A DNA stretch of 64,000 bases from Desmodesmus armatus (GCA_007449985.2 VIIQ02000587.1:372001-436000), one strand, 5' to 3'. Numbered from the stretch's first letter, positions 35,844 to 49,353 are shown. The notes: a model not told the origin generated them from the letters alone. Numbers and translations: made by a program.

Positions 35844-37173
35844 ATGCCATTTGATCACGAGCTGTCCAAGAATGTCCAGCTAAGCTATCATGGCACTTTC
35901 CCAGACAACCTGAAGCTTATCAAGACTCTCAATGTCTTCCCAGTAGAGGTGACAGCAATTGGAGCCCTCAACCCCCGCACCAACAGCTGGAGCTACAGCA
36001 TTGGCGCTAGGGATAGCATCATAGGTGGCAGGATCACGTACAATAAGTCCAACAACTCCATAGAGTACAAGTAGGTTGGGGGCGCGTCCAAGAGTCAACA
36101 CCTGCAGCGGTCTCACGTGCTCTTCAAGAGTCTTGCAATCACAATCACGCACAATTGAAACCTCATGCTGGTGCCTGCATGCACCGCAGGAAATCCCTGC
36201 CACTGCCTGTGTTTGGTGGGCTCACCAAACCGGTTCTGGCGGCCGAGTGGGAGCTGGGCAGCAACTGGCGCAAGGTGCCCAGACTGCAGCTGGGGTTGGC
36301 TGTAGCTGATGACGTTCAGTCCTGCGTGGACGACGGAGCCACACTCAGCAATGATGGCGCAGTGGCATTCAGGTCAGTACCGGGAAACTGGGGATCAATC
36401 CAGGGGTGGCAATGTTTGGGCCCCTGCCTAGGCATCCACTGCATCCCGTGAACAGGAAAAAAATCCACTGCATCCAGCAAACAGACGGAAGCAGTCTCCT
36501 GCAGGACACAGCGTGACACACAGCACAAATCAGCATGACAATCACACTTGTGGCGCAAGACCCCTGCTGCTCTGATCCCTGTTCTACAGGAAGAAGATGT
36601 TTGTGACACGGCGCTGGGGCATGGAGGTGAGTGCGCCTGCATATGGGGCACACAGGCCTGACCCTAGGGTGGACGGCATCATGAGGGACAACTGGCTCGT
36701 GTGTGCTCTGGCACTTGAGCTAGCTGGCCGCCCTCACCCACAGGGTGGGATCAGCAGGCAGCTGATCCCACTGCATCAGCCACCATGCATCTGGCAGGGG
36801 ACATGTAGCATGTTGCATGTTTGACGTGAAACTGGCAAGCCTTCCAGTTGCAATTTGCAAGCCTTTGGCTTGCAAGCCTTGAGGCTTGAGCTCACGATGC
36901 ACTGTTCGTCCTCAGGGCCGGCGGCCACCACCCCTTGTCAGCATCAACCTGCTGCCGGCTCACAGCCTGCACAGCCCCAATTCACAGCAGTGCATGGCCG
37001 ACTGATGCTACACCATTGGGTTGTGTTCACAACAAGCTGGGGCTGTTTGTGTGTCTGTCCTGCGCTAGATGGTTGGTGACATGAAGTTCCGGCTGGCGCA
37101 TGACGTCATGGGCGGCAACTCAGTGCACTTTGGTCTGGCAGCCAACGAGCTCAACTTGGTGCTCAGGCTGTGA
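35844..37173 (+). CDS. Orphan 183-aa protein, beta-strand-rich, function unknown
   Basis: Four exons with closing phases: 35844-36070, 36190-36372, 36590-36626 and 37069-37173 (552 nt, 183 aa). The donors are GTAGGT, GTCAGT and GTGAGT, and the last acceptor has a long pyrimidine tract. I do not recognise the family. The protein has no signal peptide or membrane helix. It shows alternating hydrophobic/polar strands (VEVTAIGALNP, WSYSIGARD, GGRITYNKSNNSIEYK, LAAEWELGSNW, RLQLGLAVAD, KFRLAHDVMG, HFGLAANELNLVLRL) and ends on a hydrophobic strand. This suggests a small beta-barrel, and the length is close to the plastid outer-envelope channel OEP21, but I cannot align it convincingly. The start at 35844 is the second in-frame Met (the first is at 35826). 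A further exon between 36626 and 37069 cannot be excluded. Confidence 0.65.
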
Positions 37174-38456
37174 CTCCAATATGGGCGCATGCGCTTCGCC
37201 AGCTGCAGCAGCGATGTGTGCGCGGCCGGCTGGACAGCACTATCACACAGCTAGGCACAAAGCAGCCTGGCTGTCAGGCTGCTGTTGCTGTCAAAAACCA
37301 CAGTGTGGTTTATGACAGCAAGGGATGATCCAGCAGGGTCTGACAGAACCTTGGATTCACTGCCATCCCGGCAGCCACGGCTTTCTGACACAGCTGCAGC
37401 TGGACTGTTGCTACCCCACATGCTTGTTTGTAGCAAGCGCTGTTGACGCCGTTCGTGGCACACTCCTAATGCTGCGGGGCGGTACAATTCCAGCGGAAAA
37501 TTACTTGCTGTGTAAGCAAGCTAGGGACACAATTGCACTGTTTGTTGTGACTGTTGCCTCAACAACTGACCTGCTCCATGACGTGCTGCGGCAACACGCA
37601 TGCTTGGGCAGGAGGGATGGGGTCCTTGACAGTCAACGCTACTAAGGCTCATGTTGCTGCCTTGCAAGTTGCAACCGCGCACATGCCAAGTTGAAAGCAC
37701 ATGGACATGACGGAAAGGCACATCTGTAGTGCCAGCCTGCAGGTAGTGCCTCAGGTGACACGAAGTGGGCAACACCAGCTCTCACACAAGCGATGCACAA
37801 CAGCCTGAGTAGCTCGTGCCAAATGTATATCAGGCCAGGCCTGGCGACATCCTGCAAGCCCAGGTGGGCTCCCAACACACTACACCCCAGCATTTCTTTG
37901 CTGCACACGTCATACACAACTGTACAGAAACCAACATCCACTGCCAAGCACAGTTAAGGGCGGGGGGGGGGGGGCTGCTATGCAAGAAGATTGGTGCCGC
38001 AATGGCGACCTCCCTTGCTGCAGCTCATCCTGACAAGACTGCCCCTGGGACCTTGATGCGCTGGCTGTCCTGGTGGGCAGATGGATCATGAATCCAGGAC
38101 CACATGCCAGCCGTTGCTGGCGTGCTGCCTGCCGTCTGCTTGCAGCCCTCACCCCACTTCCAACCTGCCCCTCACCACAAAAGCGAAACGCTCTGACATC
38201 CACAAGGTCAGCAGGAGCCACATATTGCCAGAAACACATGCACAGGCCAGACAAGCAGACAGCTATGCTACCCTACAGGCTTGGCGCTAAACTGCTTCCA
38301 CACGCTCCTGCCTCTCAAGAGGATGGACCACACTGACAAACACTGAACATTCACCAACACCATTCACCAACCCCTGGCTGCACCCCCGACCCTCTCGCTC
38401 ACAGATGCCCGATAGCGGCACTGCTGGGAAGCACGGCAGGACAACAGGACTGCTGC
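37174..38456. other. Intergenic region between convergent genes
   Basis: This lies between the ends of the orphan gene and the CHIP gene and should hold both 3' UTRs. A G-homopolymer run is at about 37961-37973. No coding potential with family features was seen on either strand. Confidence 0.45.
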
Positions 38457-40168
38457 TCATATGCATTCGTGCCAAGCCCAGGGATGCTCATCCAGGTAGT
38501 GCTGAGTGGCGTTGCGTAGGCCCACGTTGGGTGCAACATCCGACTCAGACATGGGCGACCTGCAACAGGGCAGCAGGCATCCTCTCAGCACTGACCAGAC
38601 AAACGCAACTGCTACACTAACTTGCCAGGTTCACGTGGTTGCGTGTGGCTGTCTGGTAGGCTGGCAGAAGAACTGAAGAAGCATCGAGACAAAGAAGCCG
38701 AAAAGATCCACACACCTGCTGATGGGGTCAAACTTGCCAACACGTGACAAGTGCTCCAGCAGGGCTGAGCGCTCGTAGGAGAAGCCAGATGGGGTGAGCA
38801 CAGGGTCCCGGAACACCTGCAGAGGTTACAGGTATGTTCCAAGGTCGGGCCGACAACCGGGTCATGCTTTGAAACTGGCTGGTGGATTGGAGCGCACCAC
38901 ACCACAGCACTGGTTGCTCATCAAGACCTGAATTGCCGGACCTTGCCTTCCTGCGCTGCTTCATGCCCTTGCATGCATGTAAGGGGCCGAAACAACTTTC
39001 ACACCGGGGTACCCCTGGGCCCACTGCTGCTGCAGATGTCGATGATAGTGGGTGCAGACAGCCCAGCACATGCCTCCCAAGCCTCAGGCCCTCACCTCCA
39101 TCGTTAAGGGGCACAGCAAGTGCGACGGCACCTCTCCAACTGAGTCCAGATGTGCTGCACGCTCGAAAAGCGCATGCCACTGCTGCTGCACGAGGTCCAG
39201 CATGCTTGGCTGCTTGTCCTGCTGCTGCATGCCTGCCTGCTTGCTGCTGCTGATCACCTCCTGCGGGAGGCACCCTGGCTGCCACTGGCACGTCTGCAGC
39301 AATCCATCCAGGTGCTGCTTTAACGCCGCTGCTGCTGCCTTCCGCTGCTTGCTGTCCTGCTGCCACGCTGCATACTTTGTCTTGGCAAGCTCTCGCCATC
39401 TGCAGCACATCACCACCAGCAGCATGGTCGGGGGCCGACACAGGCTGGGGTCACATACGGGTGTGACATCCTGTGCATGTGTGCCCTTCTCTCAACAGGC
39501 TAGCATGCTAGCGACAGCAGCCAAGCATGACAGGCAGCAATTGCTGCTGCCCAAATGCACAGTGTGCTGCCACTGACATGCAGCGCCCGTTCATGTATCC
39601 CCTGCCATACTCACATCTCATCCTTGATTGAGTCCCCTTTCTCTCTCGCTGCCTCCAGTGCTTTCTGTAGGTGCAGCATTCCCTGCGCCAGCTGCTGCTG
39701 CTCACGAAGGCCGATGCCCATAAGGTAATGAGCCTTCATGTGGTTGCTGTCCAGAGACAGTGCTGTGGCTGCATCCTCAACCACTGCCTCCCAGCGCTCA
39801 ACCTTCTTGTAGCACATGGCACGGTTGACATACAGAGCTGCAAAGGCTGGGTCTTTAGACACTAGAGTGATGGCCTCTGTGTAGCGCTCTGCTGCAGGCA
39901 GGAACCGGCCCTTGGAAAACAGCGCATTGCCTGATGTGACATGTCAGCACAGCACAGCAGACAGCAGGAATTGAAAAAGCAGTCAAAAAACAGCCACTGT
40001 CACATGAGGGCTACAGCTGCATCATCCAAGCAACTGCGAGGGCTCGCATGGAAGTGCCAGCTGTGCATGTGTCTGTGCAGCATCTGCTGCCACGCTTCTG
40101 TGCTGTCCTGGCGTACCTTCAGCTTTAAGCGCATCTGCTGCCTTGCGTTGATTCACTGTGGGGGCCAT
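38457..40168 (-). CDS. CHIP: CHIP-type E3 ubiquitin ligase (TPR co-chaperone with U-box)
   Basis: CHIP binds Hsp70/Hsp90 tails through TPRs and ubiquitinates clients through its U-box. Five exons close in phase: 40117-40168, 39615-39930, 39096-39399, 38716-38816 and 38457-38559 (876 nt, 291 aa; human 303, Arabidopsis 278). The TPRs span about residues 9-120 (GNALFSKGRFLPAAERYTEAI, ALYVNRAMCYKKVERW, HMKAHYLMGIGLREQQQL). The helical linker begins EIWRELAKTKY. The U-box, about residues 210-285, has HLLCPLTMEVFRDPVLTPSG, SYERSALLEHL, FDPISRSPM, and LRNATQHYLDEHPW near the end. The start is set at MAPTVNQRKAADALKAEG; an in-frame Met 12 codons upstream (40204) is an alternative. It diverges from the plus-strand gene at 40629. 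All expected parts are present. Confidence 0.93.
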
Positions 40169-40628
40169 GTCAACAGTAGCCGGGCTTTGCGGCTGGTGCT
40201 GCACAGAGTGGCTGCTGCCGGGTTTGGGCCACCACCCTCCCAGCAGGCAGCTGTAGCGGTCCAGGCTGGGATGCGTGTATCCAGACCTTGGAAGTGCACG
40301 CAGCAGGCTATGGGTGCCAACTGCCTTTGTGAGATGCTGTTGGAAGTCACCAAGAGACTAGTGCTGTTGCAGTACCTTGGTGCTGTGCTGTTGTGCCGCT
40401 TGTGGGGTGACAGGCAGATGATCCAAGCCAAACTAGTTTGAGCCCGCACGTAAAGGCATTGAGGAGTGTAATTGCGCTGAAATTCTGTACAAGGTTTCTC
40501 GTCTGTTACTGCTCTGTCAAAAGACCGACAGCTACAGCAGGCAGGGGGCAATGCGCCCTGTGATTTGTGCGCAGTATATGTGTGCGTATACAAGTACCTT
40601 CATATGACGTGCAAGTGGTGACGCCACA
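40169..40628. promoter_or_regulatory. Shared divergent promoter region of CHIP and the 1707-aa protein gene
   Basis: 460 bp lie between two divergent ATGs. A TATATG on the plus strand near 40574, about 50 nt before the plus-strand ATG, is a weak TATA-like candidate. Confidence 0.4.
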
Positions 40629-43600
40629 ATGGGCGAGGTGGACGCCCGCTCTCTGCTGATGGAGGTCAGGGGCATGCTGAGGCAGCACGGGTGCAAGGAC
40701 GAGGCGGAATACCTTGCGGAACAATTTGAGCAGGTGAGCAGGTGCCTGCATGGGGTCTGTTGCGGCACTGCAAACAGACACAGGGTGGCAAACAACAGCA
40801 CCCCTCACATCACACGTTGCTTCCCTGCAGGCTGTCTTTGCCCGACGAGGCTGCTTGCAGCATGACAACGAAGACACACATGCCTCAAGGTGCGGTGCTT
40901 GCCCCGTGCGCCCACAGGAGGGACTGAGGCAGCTTCGTCCTGACAGTAACACCCTCTGATGTGGTCTGCACCCAACACATGTCCACTGCGCTTCTGCTTG
41001 CAGGCTTGATCAGCTCAAGCACAAGGCAGAACTGTACGACCTTTGCTTTGGGATGCTGCACAAGACTCGCCGTGCAGCCCACTCTGTCAGTGAGGTTGCA
41101 CCGCTGCAGCAGGTCAGTTGCAGGGGCAGCAAGACACAATCACTTGGACAGCCTATGTGTTACGGTTTTGGCAGGGTCCCAGGACATCTGTGCACTATAT
41201 GATCTCATTATTTGCAGCAGCAGCAGCACTATTCAAGCACCTCCCTCCCCCTGGCTTCCGCCTTGACAGGCACCTGGCAATGTGTCATCAGTACCTGCAA
41301 AGCACTCTCGCAGTGCATCCCTCCTGTGCACGCCCTAGTGTTATAAACATCCCCTCTGTCCTGTCCTCTCCTCTCCTCTCTTGCACAGAAGCTGTGGTCT
41401 CGCTTGGTTGAGGTGACCAGCGAGCTGTTTCTGCTGCTGGAGCAGCAGCGGCAGCAGCAGGAGTCCCTGTCAGGCAGGTACCAGGGCTTGAGGCAGGAGC
41501 AGCAGGTGAGAACTGGATACGCTAGGTAGTACCCACCAGGGTGCTGCATGGCAGTGCAGCCATGTGCAGGGACCCCCTTGTGCAGCCAGAATGTGTACCG
41601 CACATGGTACGCGATTTACTATGCCCTGGTAGCTGTGCTGCTAGATTGTATGAATCTCTGTGCAGGGGTGACGTGCAAACAAAGTGTACACGTGTGCGCT
41701 GAATCAATTTGATCGCGTGCAAGCCGCCACAACAAAGGGCTGGGCTTTGCGCACCTCACTGGTAATGTCACACATGGCCAGTACAACAAAAAGCCATATG
41801 CCCCGCCTTCTCTTCCTGCAGGTGTTGCGGACCAACCTCAGGAGCCTGAAGCTCACAGTGCAGCAGCTGCTCACTGACGTCAGCACACTCATGCAGCACA
41901 CTGCCAGCACACGCCAACAGCAACAGCAGCAGGAGCAAGCGTCACAGCAGCAGCAGCAGCAGCAGCTTGGCCAGTGGCAGCGGCAGACCAGCAGCACCCA
42001 ATGGCTGCAGCAAGCCACACACGGCACATTACCAGGTGGCGCTGAGTCCAGGGCGGCCAGTAACAGCAGCCACTGCCTTGCTGGCACAGCCACTCACAGA
42101 GGTGCCAATAGGGGCCGCAGGTGTGTCAGTGCAGACGGCAGCGCCCCATCCTCCGCTCCTGGGGGTGGTAAAGGCCGCGAGAGCAGCAGCAGCATCGTTG
42201 CTCTCACAATGCAGCGCCTTATCGGTTCCATAGAGCGCATGGGCCGCCATTTTGCCGACTGCCATGCGGGCAAGCTGATTGAAGACTACAGCAGCACCGG
42301 TGGTACTGGTGCGACACCAGCTGCAGCTGCTGCGGGCACTGCTGGAACTGCTATCAGCGGTGGCCAGGACAGCAGCCACAACAAACTGACTGGAGACTAC
42401 GGCAACAGTACCGTCAACACCATCACCAGCAGCAGCAACAGCTACAGTACTGCTGAGCCTGGTGCACCAAGTACCAGCAGCAGGGGCAGGCCAGCCAGCA
42501 GTGAAGTCGCACCAAGTTTAGAAGTCACAGCAGGTGCAGGGCGCCCCAGCAGTAGCAACACAGGAGGCCAAAGTCAGCAGCCGCACAGCAGCAGGGTAAG
42601 GCTGCAGCAGCAGCAGGTGCCACGGCCACCCAGCAGCGGCAGTAGCAGCAGCGGCAGTGGCAGGCTGCGCGCTCCTGGTCCCCCTGTGCTGGGGGGTGTT
42701 GCTGCTGCTGCAGCAGCCATCTCCACTGCCATGGCCAATGCGTCAGCACCTCGGGTGCTGTCAACACGCCCAGGAGCACTCAGCAGTCGCCAGTCAGGTC
42801 TGTGCCCCAACAAAAGCAGCGGCAGTGCTGGTGGCAACAACAGCACGGCTGATCCACAGCAGCAGCAGCAGCAGCAGGGGTGTGTGAATCTAGGGTTTGG
42901 AGGGGCGAAGGCCGATGACGGCATGCGTCACTCCTTAGACAGTGATCAGGCCAAGGCTGCTGCTGATGCGTGGTTTGCAGCCACAGCACTCAGAGGCTCA
43001 GGCAGTAGCCTGGATGGAATGGCTGGGGCCCTCAGCCTGGGCAGCAGGGGCCCTGCCGCGGCTAGTGCTGCTGCTGCTGGGACCAACAGCAGCAGCTGTA
43101 GGGAGTTCTCACCCTCAGCCTGCAAGGAAGGGGGGCGAGCTGTCGGGCAACCCCGGCAGACAGCTGGTAGTGGTGGGGCAGGGCCCAGAAAGGCCGTGTG
43201 TGCTGGCAGCAGCACACCAGCAGCAGCGGAGGCACCCTGCAGCAGCAGCAGCGGCAGCAGTATGAAGGAAGGTGGTGCAACAACAACAGCAGCAGGGGTG
43301 GTGGGGAACAGCAGGGGTGTTGCTGCAGAGGCCAGTGACAGCAGCAGTACCAGCAGCCTGGGGCCCAGTATATCAGAGGTGTGGCAGCAAAGCAGTGAGG
43401 CACACACCACACACGATGGGGCTGCAGCTTCTGCTTCTGCTGCTGCTGATGATGATGATGCTGCACCTCAAACTGCAAATGTAGAGGGGCCTGCCATATC
43501 ACATCAGACAAAGCAACATCAGCAGGAGCTGCACTTGCAGCAGCCCCACCGCCAAGAGGTGACCCTGCTGCAGGGCAGAGTCCATGGACCCTCAAACCCC

Positions 43601-46600
43601 CAGCTGACCGCACCCCAACCCCGCCCAGCAGCTACGCCAGCGGCTGCAAACATCAAGCCGCCTGCAACAGGCAGGGGCAGGAGCAGGTCGGGTGTGTTGG
43701 CTAGTGCTGGCAGCTCCTCTATGAGGCAAGCTGCTGCTCGCCCTCCTGGACTTCCTGCCCCTGTGTCAATGTTGCCCTCAGGTCCCCTCACAGCCGGCCT
43801 CCACAGCAGCGCAGCCCGGCGTCGGGCACACAGCACCAGCTACAGCAGCACCAGCAGCCGGGACAGCATCAGGACAGCATTCAGTTCAGGGGTTGGCTCG
43901 CCAGGGCAGCCAGGTAGGGCATCCCTTGGCTCAGACAGCAGCGGCTGGGGGCCTGCTGGCAGCAGCAGGTCTAACTCAAGCTGCAGCTACCGCAGTGGTC
44001 ACAGCAGCAGCAGCTGCGCAAGCCTGATCCCGCAACAGCAGCAGCAGAGGCCGCAGCACACAGCAGGTGGCAACAGGGTCGGCACCAGGGCTGCTGCTGT
44101 CCCTGCCAGCAGCAGCAGCAGCCTTGGCAGTGATGCAGTGCTGATGGGGTCCGCAGGCAACAGCCCAGCCAGCACAAATGGTGCCACCCCACCCACTCGC
44201 TCCCCAGCTACCAGTGCAGGCGGGGTGCCCCAGACAGTAGCAGCCCTACACAGTGGGTCAACAGGCCCCTGGTCACCGGCTGCTGCAGGAGGCAGAGACA
44301 GCAGCAGCGATTCTCACACTGTGCACCTGTCCCCTGCTGCGCCTGCAGCAGCAGGGCCAGCGGGGACTGCTGCTAATGAGACATGTGTTGACCGACAGGC
44401 TCTCACAGCAGCAGCCGGCCCTCCCAAAGCTGTGCGGTCGCTAGACTGGAGTCAGGGCCACGCTGCAATGAAGCAGCATGCAGGAGGTGCCATGCAGCAG
44501 TGCGGACCAGCTGCCGGCGATGGCCCACCCCAGCACCCTGCAGGCGTCCAGCAGGGGTTACAGGGGTCTACACGGGTCGTAAGGTTGCCCTCGCACAACG
44601 CAGGTGCTGCTGCACTTGACACGCTGCAGCAGCATGTGTCAACACAGCCACAGATCAAGCAGCAGCAGCAGCAGCTGGTGCCTGTGGTACCTGGTGCTGC
44701 CATCAAGCAGCAGCTGCAGCTCCAGCCAGTTCTGCCTGCCTTGGTCGCCAGGGCGCAGGTAGGGTTGCTGTCTCCCATCTTGGAGGAGGTGCTAGGAGGC
44801 AGCTGCAACACAACACCCAGGACATCCACAAGTGACACTGGAGACGTGGCGTTTGTTGGCAGGGGCGCATGGAGCGACAGCGGCTACCGCAGCAGCAAGC
44901 TCAGGAGCAGCAGCTGCCCTACTGCTGCGCCTGGCCCAGCACAAGCAGCCGTGAAGGACGGCGTGCTGCCCGTGTCTCTTGCAGGAGCAGAGGCTGCAGT
45001 TGCAGGAACAGGGCCTGTGCAGCAGCGTCAGCAGGAGGTGTACAGCAGTGCAGCAGGTGGTGGGGATGATGCTGTGCCTGATGCCTGCCGGCAGCAAGAG
45101 GGAGGCAGGGCAGACAGCCCGAAGGCTGTAAGGTCGGGGTCTGTCTCACCCCCTGACACTACTGCAGGCAAGGACACCAGCCCAGCATGCAAGCAGGGCA
45201 AGCAGCAGGACAAACAGCAACCCTCTGCGCAGCAGAAGCCGGCACTACAGGTTCAGTCTTGTGAAGTACCGCAGCAGGAGCCGCTAGGTGATGCAAGTAA
45301 GTCAGCCGCCGCCACGTGCAGCGCCTTTGGAGCTGCTGCTGAACAGTCTTCCGCCGCCGTCGCACTGCCCGCGGCATCGGCACCGGGTTGTGCTAGTAGG
45401 GCCGGCAGGCAAGGCCATCAGAGGCGCAGGAGCTGGGAGGGAGACACCAGCAGCAGTCACCAGCTGCTGGCAGCATTCCCTCTAGACCTGGGCCCACGCA
45501 GCCACAGCTTGGACAGCTTAGACACCCTGCTCATGGACACAAGCTGCTGCCACTCAGAAGAAGACCAGTGCGCTGAGCTCAGGGCCAGCACAGAATGCCT
45601 TGGAAATGGCGGGAAGGATGTGCTGGCAGTGTTTCCTGCAGGAGAGGGGTGTGCTGAAAGTGCTGCTGGAGGGCCAGTGGGGCAGCGGAGTGGTGGGCGT
45701 GTGTCAGCTGGGAGCATGCTGGACCTGCAGGATCTGCTGGCTATTGTGCTGGATGTGATGAACGACAAGCAGGCTGCTGACAAAAGGTGTGTGCAGCGTA
45801 CATGCATACCAAAAAGTAGCGCCAGGCGCTGATCATATTGTAGAGCGGCATGATGAACAGGTTGTATGCTTATCAGGTTGGTGCTCTGCAGCATTGGCTT
45901 TTTGCGCAAGAGGCTGTAACCCTGCCGGGTCTGTCACCTAAGCGCTATGCATGGCTTCAGACTGATTTCAGAATGGCTGTGTGTGTGTTCAGGTACATGG
46001 CTGCCGGCTTGGCGCAGCCCACTCTGGGTTGCCACCTGCAGTGCTACGTTATGTCAAAGGTGCACTGCGACCAGGAAGCTTACAGCAACGCCATGGCGGC
46101 CATACTGACGGGGCTGGAGCAGCACAAGCACGTGCAGCCTGAGATTGCCGTCTTCTGCAGGGTGAGTCCATGCGCATGTTTGTCAGCTTTGTGTGCTGCT
46201 CAGCTCAGTTCGCCGCTGTGGTTGAACCGCAGATGTTCTGCAACACAGTCCCACAATCAGTCTGAGTTCCACACAAAGCACCTCATCTGCACATGCACTT
46301 TGCAGCTGCTCGACTTGTCACATGCCAAAAAGCAGCCTGTCAGCCATGCCGGTATCTACACCATGTTTGTGACCATGTGCCTTCCTGCCTTGCACAAGTG
46401 CAGTCACTGAAAGTGAATGGTGACATTTAGCAGTCCTCAAAGCAGGCTGTGTATCTTACCCTTCACAAAGGCACAGTGCACCTACTCCACTACAGCAACG
46501 CCCATCGCCCTCGCACGATGCTTCATAAACTCTCTGACCCCTGCATGTTGTCTGCATGCTGACGACATCTGTTGTGTCCTCAGGTGCTGTCAGACGAGCT

Positions 46601-47354
46601 TGATGAAGACTACTTCAACCACAAGCACCTCAGAATACGACAGCAGCTGCAGCAGCTGGCCACGCAGGCGCTGTCAACCGGCCGCCAGCACCAACACCAG
46701 CAGCAGCCATCCAGACTGTGGGAGCACTGCTGTGGTGCTGCCCTGCAGGAGCCTCAGCTGCGGGTCATGCTGCAGGGCTGGTGTGCTGAGCGGGCCAGGA
46801 TGCAGCAGCTGCTGCGGTGCCAGGCTGCTGGGGTGCAGGACATGCAGGAGATGGTGGAGGCCTGGGAGCGGCAGATCCGGCAGCACTGTGCATGCGGTGA
46901 GAATCCACAAAGCGAGCTGCTGTCAATAACTTCGCTTCCCTTACTTGAGTCCACTATCCGTTTTGCGGTCTGGTTCCATATGGACATCCATGTAGCTATG
47001 TTGCTATTGTTGGGGAGGAGGTGACCATGCAGGTAACATGCAAGTTGTGTGCTGCATGCATGTGCAGGTGCTGGTGAGGCAGTACGTGCTGGCAGTGCAG
47101 TGGCCGCACTGCTGCTGTGGGAGCTGACCCAGCAGCTGCTGCACCTGAAGCCTATAGCAGATGCCTTCAGAGCAGCAGACAGCAGGTGCCAGGGTGTGCT
47201 GGACCTGACACAGTTCAGGGGGTTCTGCAGGCGTTTGAACCAGGCAATGTCGGATGATGAGGTGCAGGTGCTGTACTTTGAAGAGTTGAGAGCGCAGGAC
47301 GAGGAGGGGGTCACATTCACTGCAATATGCAGGGCGCTGCTGCCAGCCATGTAG
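40629..47354 (+). CDS. Large low-complexity protein with conserved ends and EF-hand-like C terminus
   Basis: Eight exons close in phase: 40629-40733, 40831-40889, 41004-41112, 41389-41505, 41822-45786, 45993-46161, 46584-46896 and 47068-47354 (5124 nt, 1707 aa). The first ~110 residues are helical (MLRQHGCKDEAEYLAEQFEQ; LKHKAELYDLCFGMLHKTRR), then comes a coiled-coil stretch (LVEVTSELFLLLEQQRQQQE). One 4-kb exon encodes about 1300 residues of Ser/Gln/Ala/Gly-rich, disordered sequence. The last ~330 residues are ordered again: GCHLQCYVMSKVHCDQEAYS, HVQPEIAVFCRVLSDELDED, and a helical pair ending DAFRAADSRCQGVLDLTQF that resembles a degenerate EF-hand. That C-terminal plan reminds me of cilium-associated EF-hand proteins, but this is weak inference. 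The function is unknown. Confidence 0.75.
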
Positions 47355-48652
47355 GTTTGACTGGAATTTGGTTGGACGGTGTCATCAAGGTGTCTCAGAG
47401 CGTCTGGCTGCGTCTTGTGCCGCCCTGCTCTGGTGCTGCTGGGGGGTAGTCCTGTGTTGCCAGCACTTGGAATGTTCTGCAAGATTGCAGCTGGCTAGTG
47501 TTCTGCAAGTTGCAGAGGGTTCTGCTGTGACAGAGTGGCTTCACATCACAAACCAACAGTGCTGTCAGGGCGGTGCTGCAATGGGTTGAGTGCCTTGGCA
47601 GCAAGCACTACAGGCTGCCGGTTTTGTAGTGTATGCATGATGAACCACACAGAAAGCTTGGAAACAGCATCATGCAGTTTTTGGGCATGCCATGCATCTC
47701 AGTGAGAAGGCGCCTGCATGTGTATGATTTTGCAGCTGCAGTGTTTGCGCAGCGTAGTCCAGTTTGATGTGGCTCTGGCAGTTGTCAGCTTAGCCCATGG
47801 TGATCACAGCAGTGACAGCAATCCAGCGCATGCAGTGGTGAGCCCTACTGATTTAGTGATGGCTGTGATCCATGGTCTGATCAAGCTGAAGAAAAAGTTG
47901 TTGCCTACAGGGTTGCGGCAGATAACCAGGGTTTAGATCCCGCTGTTGACGGTGGACAGCAAAACCCCGTGTATAATGAATGCATGAGTATAATGCATGT
48001 GGAGGGTTACTAAATGTCCCAGCCTGCCTCTTGAGGCGAAGGGTGCTCATTGCCCCGATGCCTGAACAGGCTGCGGGGGCCCAGGATTGTTGCTTTCTGC
48101 GCAGTACTTGCACATCATGAGGTTGCCGGGGTGAGGTGACCGCGTTCACCGTCAACTGCGGCGGCTGGTGGTTCAGTGTGGCGGGAAACAGATGTTTTGA
48201 GTGGCTGTTTCACAAGAGGAGTAGGCGGCAGGATTGATCCAGCAGGCGTGTGGCACACGTCAGGGCGGTGCAACACCGGCTCCATGTCAAAGTTTGACAC
48301 TGCGTTGGTTTTTGGCAGCTTTGGTGGCAGAATGTGTGCCTTGTGAGCAGTCACTGGAGCTGTGGGAGTTGGCATTGTTGCAAGTTCAACCACTCAATGG
48401 TCATAGCCAGCCTATGTAACTGGGTGGTTACCTGCAGAGAGCTGCAAGACCTACATCATGTACTGTGTTACTCTATGTTCACTGGGCTTGCACGTGCATT
48501 ATGAAAACTCTCATGCGGTTGGGGCCAGGCTGACACTTCAGTGGCACTGTCAGTGACAACCAGGCAGGTACTGGAAGCAACAATGACAGTTGCAGCTTGC
48601 TGTATTGCCTCGTCTCATCTTGCTTCATCACAGTTGGGTAGGGGCAATGTTA

Positions 48653-48693
48653 CACCTGCAATCCACTTGTCATCAGCACCTGCAATCCACTTG
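48653..48693. repeat. Short direct repeat
   Basis: CACCTGCAATCCACTTGTC occurs twice in tandem, separated by a few bases. Confidence 0.6.
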
Positions 48694-49353
48694 TCTTCAG
48701 ATGACAATCACCATCACAGATACGCAGCAGCGCATGCACAAAGAGCGCATGCTTGTAACCTGCAAATGAAAAAGCCAGCCCATCTGTAGCATGAATTACG
48801 TGGCCCAGCCAACCGCCAGCACCAGTTTGCAGCAAGCCCCATGCTGGCCGGCATGTGAGGGTGCTCTAGCCACAAAAAAACCCATCCACGTGTAACACAA
48901 CATTGTGATGCAGCAAAAAGCTGAGCAGACAAGTCAATCCCGAACAACTGGTGCAGGACTGCAAAGCCAGATTCTTTTTGCAGAAGATTCTGACCAAGAA
49001 GACAGGAGCATCATGGTTGCTGCCCACCATGCAACTAGCTGGGCCAATAATGGAAGGCATACGTTCACATTACTGTGTACTTGAGACCTTGTGGCCCTAA
49101 GACACCTCCAGCACTTGGCATGTCCAACACAGAGCATACCACTGCTAGCGTAGTACACAAGGCCTGCAAGCAACACCAGGTGGATGCTGATGCCACCGCC
49201 ACAACCTAGGCCTAGATTTATAGCTGCTTTGAAGCAACCTATGAGAGATCTTGGGGAGGCAGTAGCCTCAAGAAAGAAGTAGGAGAAAGGGTAACATCAT
49301 TCACAAGGCACAGGATGCCAATGTAGCCTGCATGATGCAAGCAACAGGCTGGT

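Noticed and set aside
47905..47945. B-box-like GGTTTAGATCCC, possible tRNA or SINE
   Set aside because: I found no matching A box, acceptor stem or second copy in the window.
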